Shown: one piece after another, positions 61,705 to 64,000 of the stretch
Layout of the letters: every line of letters starts with the position of its first letter
How positions within the stretch are numbered: the first letter of the stretch is position 1
Origin: Alishewanella longhuensis
Lineage (GTDB): Bacteria > Pseudomonadota > Gammaproteobacteria > Enterobacterales > Alteromonadaceae
Assembly (NCBI RefSeq): GCF_014653435.1
Contig: NZ_BNAO01000001.1
Location: 124,001-188,000 of the forward strand
Length of the DNA: 64,000 bases
Reading direction: 5' to 3'
The notes under the pieces: model-generated
The model's database searches: none
The model's input: only the letters and a program-made list of their open reading frames with translations
Told to the model about the DNA's origin: nothing
Translations under genes and position numbers: made by a program

Positions 61705-63008
61705 GCCGTTGGCCATTATGGGCGGCAATTGCGCTGTTAAGCGGCTGCAGTGTGTTGTTGGGCGCCTCGGATTGGCAGGTGTTTACCCTCACAAAATGCC
61801 TGTTACTGCTACTGGTGTTGGCAGCGGCAGTGGTGATCAATAAGCAGTTAAAGCTGCAGCAACGCCAAACTGCCTTGGTATTAAAAGCCCTGGCCAATCA
61901 GGATGTCAGTTTTCGCTTGTGGCAGCAGCCAGAGTTACAGGTCCTGTTAACGCAAGTACAGCAGCAACTTAGTCAAAGCCGTCAGGACGCTGCTGCAAAA
62001 GCGGACTACTTGGCAGCCTTGCTGCTACAACTGGACATAGCGGTATTAGAGTTTGATCAGGACAATAGACTATTACAAGCAAACCCGGCGGCAGAGCGTT
62101 TACTTGGCAATGCCGTGCTGTTGCAATTAAAGCAGGGCGTTAGCGCGCAAGATGCCGCGCCTTTGTCCTTGCTGTGGCAGAAATTACAGCATCCGCTGCC
62201 AGTGCAACAGGGGGAATTGCCATGGCAACAGCAAGGTATGCAAGATCGCCTGGCTTTTAGCCTGGTACAAAGCTATATTCTGGGTAAGCCACGTAAGTTG
62301 CTGACATTACAAAGTATTCGGCAGCAATTGTTGCAACAGGAAGTGCAGGCTTATCAGCAATTAACCCGAGTGCTGACCCATGAAATTGCCAATTCACTGA
62401 CCCCTATGGTGTCGTTAGCCCAAAGCAGTAAGGCCTTATTACCCGAACCAGACACCTTGATGACCGCAGACACCTACGATGATCTGCTGCTTGCAACAGA
62501 TACTATTGCGCAGCGCGGGGTGCATTTAAGCCAATTTATTGCCGCGTTTAAGCAGCTTAGTACCCCGGTGAGCACACAACTACAGCCGCTTGATATCAGC
62601 GAGTTACTGACCCGGGTATGCCAGCTTTTAAAGCCGCAACTTGCCACGATCCAGGTGCACCTAGTACTACCGCAGTCTGTTCCCAGGCTGTGGCTTGATC
62701 CGGCGTTAACCGAACAAGTGCTGATTAATGTATTAAAAAACGCCGTGGAGGCACTGGTAGCCACACCAGCGGCGAGCATTACGCTGCAGTTGTACAAGCA
62801 ACAAGGTTGGCTGCTGGATATTTGTGACAATGGTCCGGGCGTTGCGCAAACAGCCATTGATAAATTGTTTATTCCCTTTTACAGCACTAAAGCACAGGGA
62901 TCCGGCATTGGTTTAAGCTTAGCTCGCATGTTAATGCAGGCGCAGGGTGGTGAGTTAGAGTATGTGCAGCAACCCATTGGTGCCTGCTTTCGGCTTATGT
63001 TAAGTTAG
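61701..63008 (+). CDS. NtrY-like sensor histidine kinase
   Basis: The 435-aa protein has two hydrophobic helices in its first 50 residues, a PAS-like region (about 105-205) and a kinase core: His227 in VLTHEIANSLTPM, then the ATPase domain with NVLKNAVEAL, DNGPGV and GSGIGLSLARM. Its ATG overlaps the regulator stop (ATGA). The short periplasmic loop suggests it senses the membrane or the PAS ligand rather than a large external domain. Partner of the NtrC-type regulator. Confidence 0.93.
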   Translation: MSRWPLWAAIALLSGCSVLLGASDWQVFTLTKCLLLLLVLAAAVVINKQLKLQQRQTALVLKALANQDVSFRLWQQPELQVLLTQVQQQLSQSRQDAAAKADYLAALLLQLDIAVLEFDQDNRLLQANPAAERLLGNAVLLQLKQGVSAQDAAPLSLLWQKLQHPLPVQQGELPWQQQGMQDRLAFSLVQSYILGKPRKLLTLQSIRQQLLQQEVQAYQQLTRVLTHEIANSLTPMVSLAQSSKALLPEPDTLMTADTYDDLLLATDTIAQRGVHLSQFIAAFKQLSTPVSTQLQPLDISELLTRVCQLLKPQLATIQVHLVLPQSVPRLWLDPALTEQVLINVLKNAVEALVATPAASITLQLYKQQGWLLDICDNGPGVAQTAIDKLFIPFYSTKAQGSGIGLSLARMLMQAQGGELEYVQQPIGACFRLMLS

Positions 63009-63076
63009 TTCTCGATTGAGAATATGTGAATTTGGATGCAACCTGGCCTGAACCCCATCACGCAGCAGGGGATGTT

Positions 63077-63967
63077 ATGCGAACTTTGAAGAGCGCCATC
63101 ATTATTGTCTGTTGCTATCTTTGGCCATGGCATCAACTTTATGCTGCCACAGAGGTGATTGCGGCAGACTATTTGGAAACCTCGCCGCATCGTGAATTAA
63201 TTGAGTTAGCGCTTAACCTGACCGCAGCCGAATATGGCCCAGTTGTGCTTACTTTTAGCGGAGTCATGGTACAAGGGCGCGCTGAACAAGAACTGAAAGA
63301 AGGTAAACGTCTGCACCTAGCGGTATTTGCTCCCTCACCAGAGCGCGAGCGAGATTTGTTGCCGGTCTATTTTCCACTCAGCCAAGGCTTACTAGGCTAC
63401 CGGGTCTGTATTATTGCCTATGGGCAGCAAAGTAGGTTCGATCTGATCAACTCTTTGCAAGGTTGGCGAAACGCCGATTTAAGTATCGGGCAAGCGACAC
63501 ATTGGCCAGATGTCACGATTTTGCGCCATAACAATATTACCGTGGTGACCAATCCTATCTATACATTGTTATTTGAAATGGTGCGTCAACAACGTTTTGA
63601 TTGCTTTGCCCGCAGCCTGGATGAATTAAATCGGGATTTACAAAGCGCCCATGCCACAGACTTGGTGGCTGAGCAACAATTACTACTGCACTATCCCCAG
63701 CTATCAATGATTTTCGTATCACGTAGCTTTCCACAGCTCGCGGAGCGTTTAGATAAAGGGTTAGCTCTGGCTTGGCAACGCGGTTTGGTACAACAGCATT
63801 TTCAGCGGCACTATGGCGATTTTATCGAAAAAACGCGCTGTCAGCAGCGACGAATTATTAAATTGGAGAACCCTTCGTTAAGCGAACAAAGCCGACAGGC
63901 TTTGCAAAAATACGCTTTGCCACCCGAGCAACTTTTGGCAAAACCTACACAAGCTTGCCCAAGCTAA
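63077..63967 (+). CDS. periplasmic solute-binding-protein-like protein
   Basis: ATG 63077 has AGGGGA upstream; the 296-aa product has a signal peptide (about 1-23, ending LYAATE). The rest has the two-lobe layout of bacterial type 3 solute-binding folds, with VRQQRFDCFARSLDEL and VSRSFPQLAERLDKGLA, as in transporter-substrate-binding proteins without an attached transporter. It lies 68 nt after the kinase gene. It may present a ligand to the sensor, but this is inference. Confidence 0.72.
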   Translation: MRTLKSAIIIVCCYLWPWHQLYAATEVIAADYLETSPHRELIELALNLTAAEYGPVVLTFSGVMVQGRAEQELKEGKRLHLAVFAPSPERERDLLPVYFPLSQGLLGYRVCIIAYGQQSRFDLINSLQGWRNADLSIGQATHWPDVTILRHNNITVVTNPIYTLLFEMVRQQRFDCFARSLDELNRDLQSAHATDLVAEQQLLLHYPQLSMIFVSRSFPQLAERLDKGLALAWQRGLVQQHFQRHYGDFIEKTRCQQRRIIKLENPSLSEQSRQALQKYALPPEQLLAKPTQACPS

Positions 63968-64000
63968 GTATAGTTAAAAGTGGCTGATACTTAAATTAAC

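Overview
This window looks like a chromosomal segment of an aquatic, carbohydrate-using gammaproteobacterium. The Rheinheimera / Alishewanella / Arsukibacterium part of the Alteromonadales is my best guess, from protein style and gene neighbourhoods rather than from a marker gene. GC is close to 50 percent for most of the window. The first 2.7 kb and the 33.4-36.5 kb stretch look more AT-rich. I see no rRNA, tRNA, CRISPR array, insertion sequence, integrase or phage structural gene.

Layout. (1) 0.46-2.7 kb: an exported serine hydrolase overlapping an exported amidohydrolase. (2) 2.9-10.5 kb: a beta-glucoside utilisation locus with a GH3 lipoprotein and a FucP/GluP-type sugar importer on one strand, and a GH1 beta-glucosidase, a GPH symporter and a LacI-family regulator on the other. 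A single LacI-type operator sits on both divergent start sites. (3) 10.5-17.8 kb: a CadC-like regulator, a lipoprotein with two alpha/beta-hydrolase domains, an old-yellow-enzyme oxidoreductase with a divergent LysR regulator, a HAD phosphatase and a small periplasmic protein. (4) 17.8-22.3 kb: a DesK/DesR-like two-component pair divergent from an alpha/beta-hydrolase plus ABC-2 exporter operon. (5) 22.4-28.8 kb: a DUF3137-LemA-small membrane protein operon, an SDR, an FGGY kinase, and an alkylation-repair pair (Ada-type regulator/AlkA fusion plus Ogt). (6) 28.9-30.9 kb: a ZntR-like MerR regulator with a Cu/Zn-type efflux permease carrying five CCPSK motifs at exact 18-residue intervals, then a DUF3012 lipoprotein. 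(7) 31-36.5 kb: a membrane LytTR regulator divergent from an acyltransferase-3 protein, a LytS/LytR pair and a second exported amidohydrolase. (8) 36.5-42.8 kb: an exported MsrA-thioredoxin-MsrB protein, a MocR regulator divergent from GNAT and PaiB-like genes, an AtoE-type transporter and an unknown membrane-anchored protein. (9) 42.9-46.4 kb: a second LytS/LytR pair converging on a two-gene ABC transporter. (10) 46.5-54.5 kb: a cyclophilin with a GlyGly-CTERM-like tail, a glycerate-kinase-like enzyme, a type I signal peptidase-like protein, an ion transporter-like protein, a probable outer-membrane barrel, an ECF sigma factor with a membrane partner, a small Imm-like membrane protein and a ParDE toxin-antitoxin pair. 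(11) 54.5-64 kb: an MBL-fold lipoprotein, then a membrane fusion protein-ATPase-permease exporter operon whose upstream region holds a good -24/-12 sigma-54 promoter, divergent from an NtrC-type regulator and NtrY-like kinase, and finally a periplasmic binding-protein-like gene.

The strongest theme is local regulation. Most functional modules carry their own regulator next to the genes they probably control, and several have visible operators. No wholly new system is proven. The most unusual items are the CCPSK repeat linker in the metal efflux permease, the MsrA-Trx-MsrB domain order, the double-hydrolase lipoprotein and the sigma-54 exporter locus with an adjacent binding protein.
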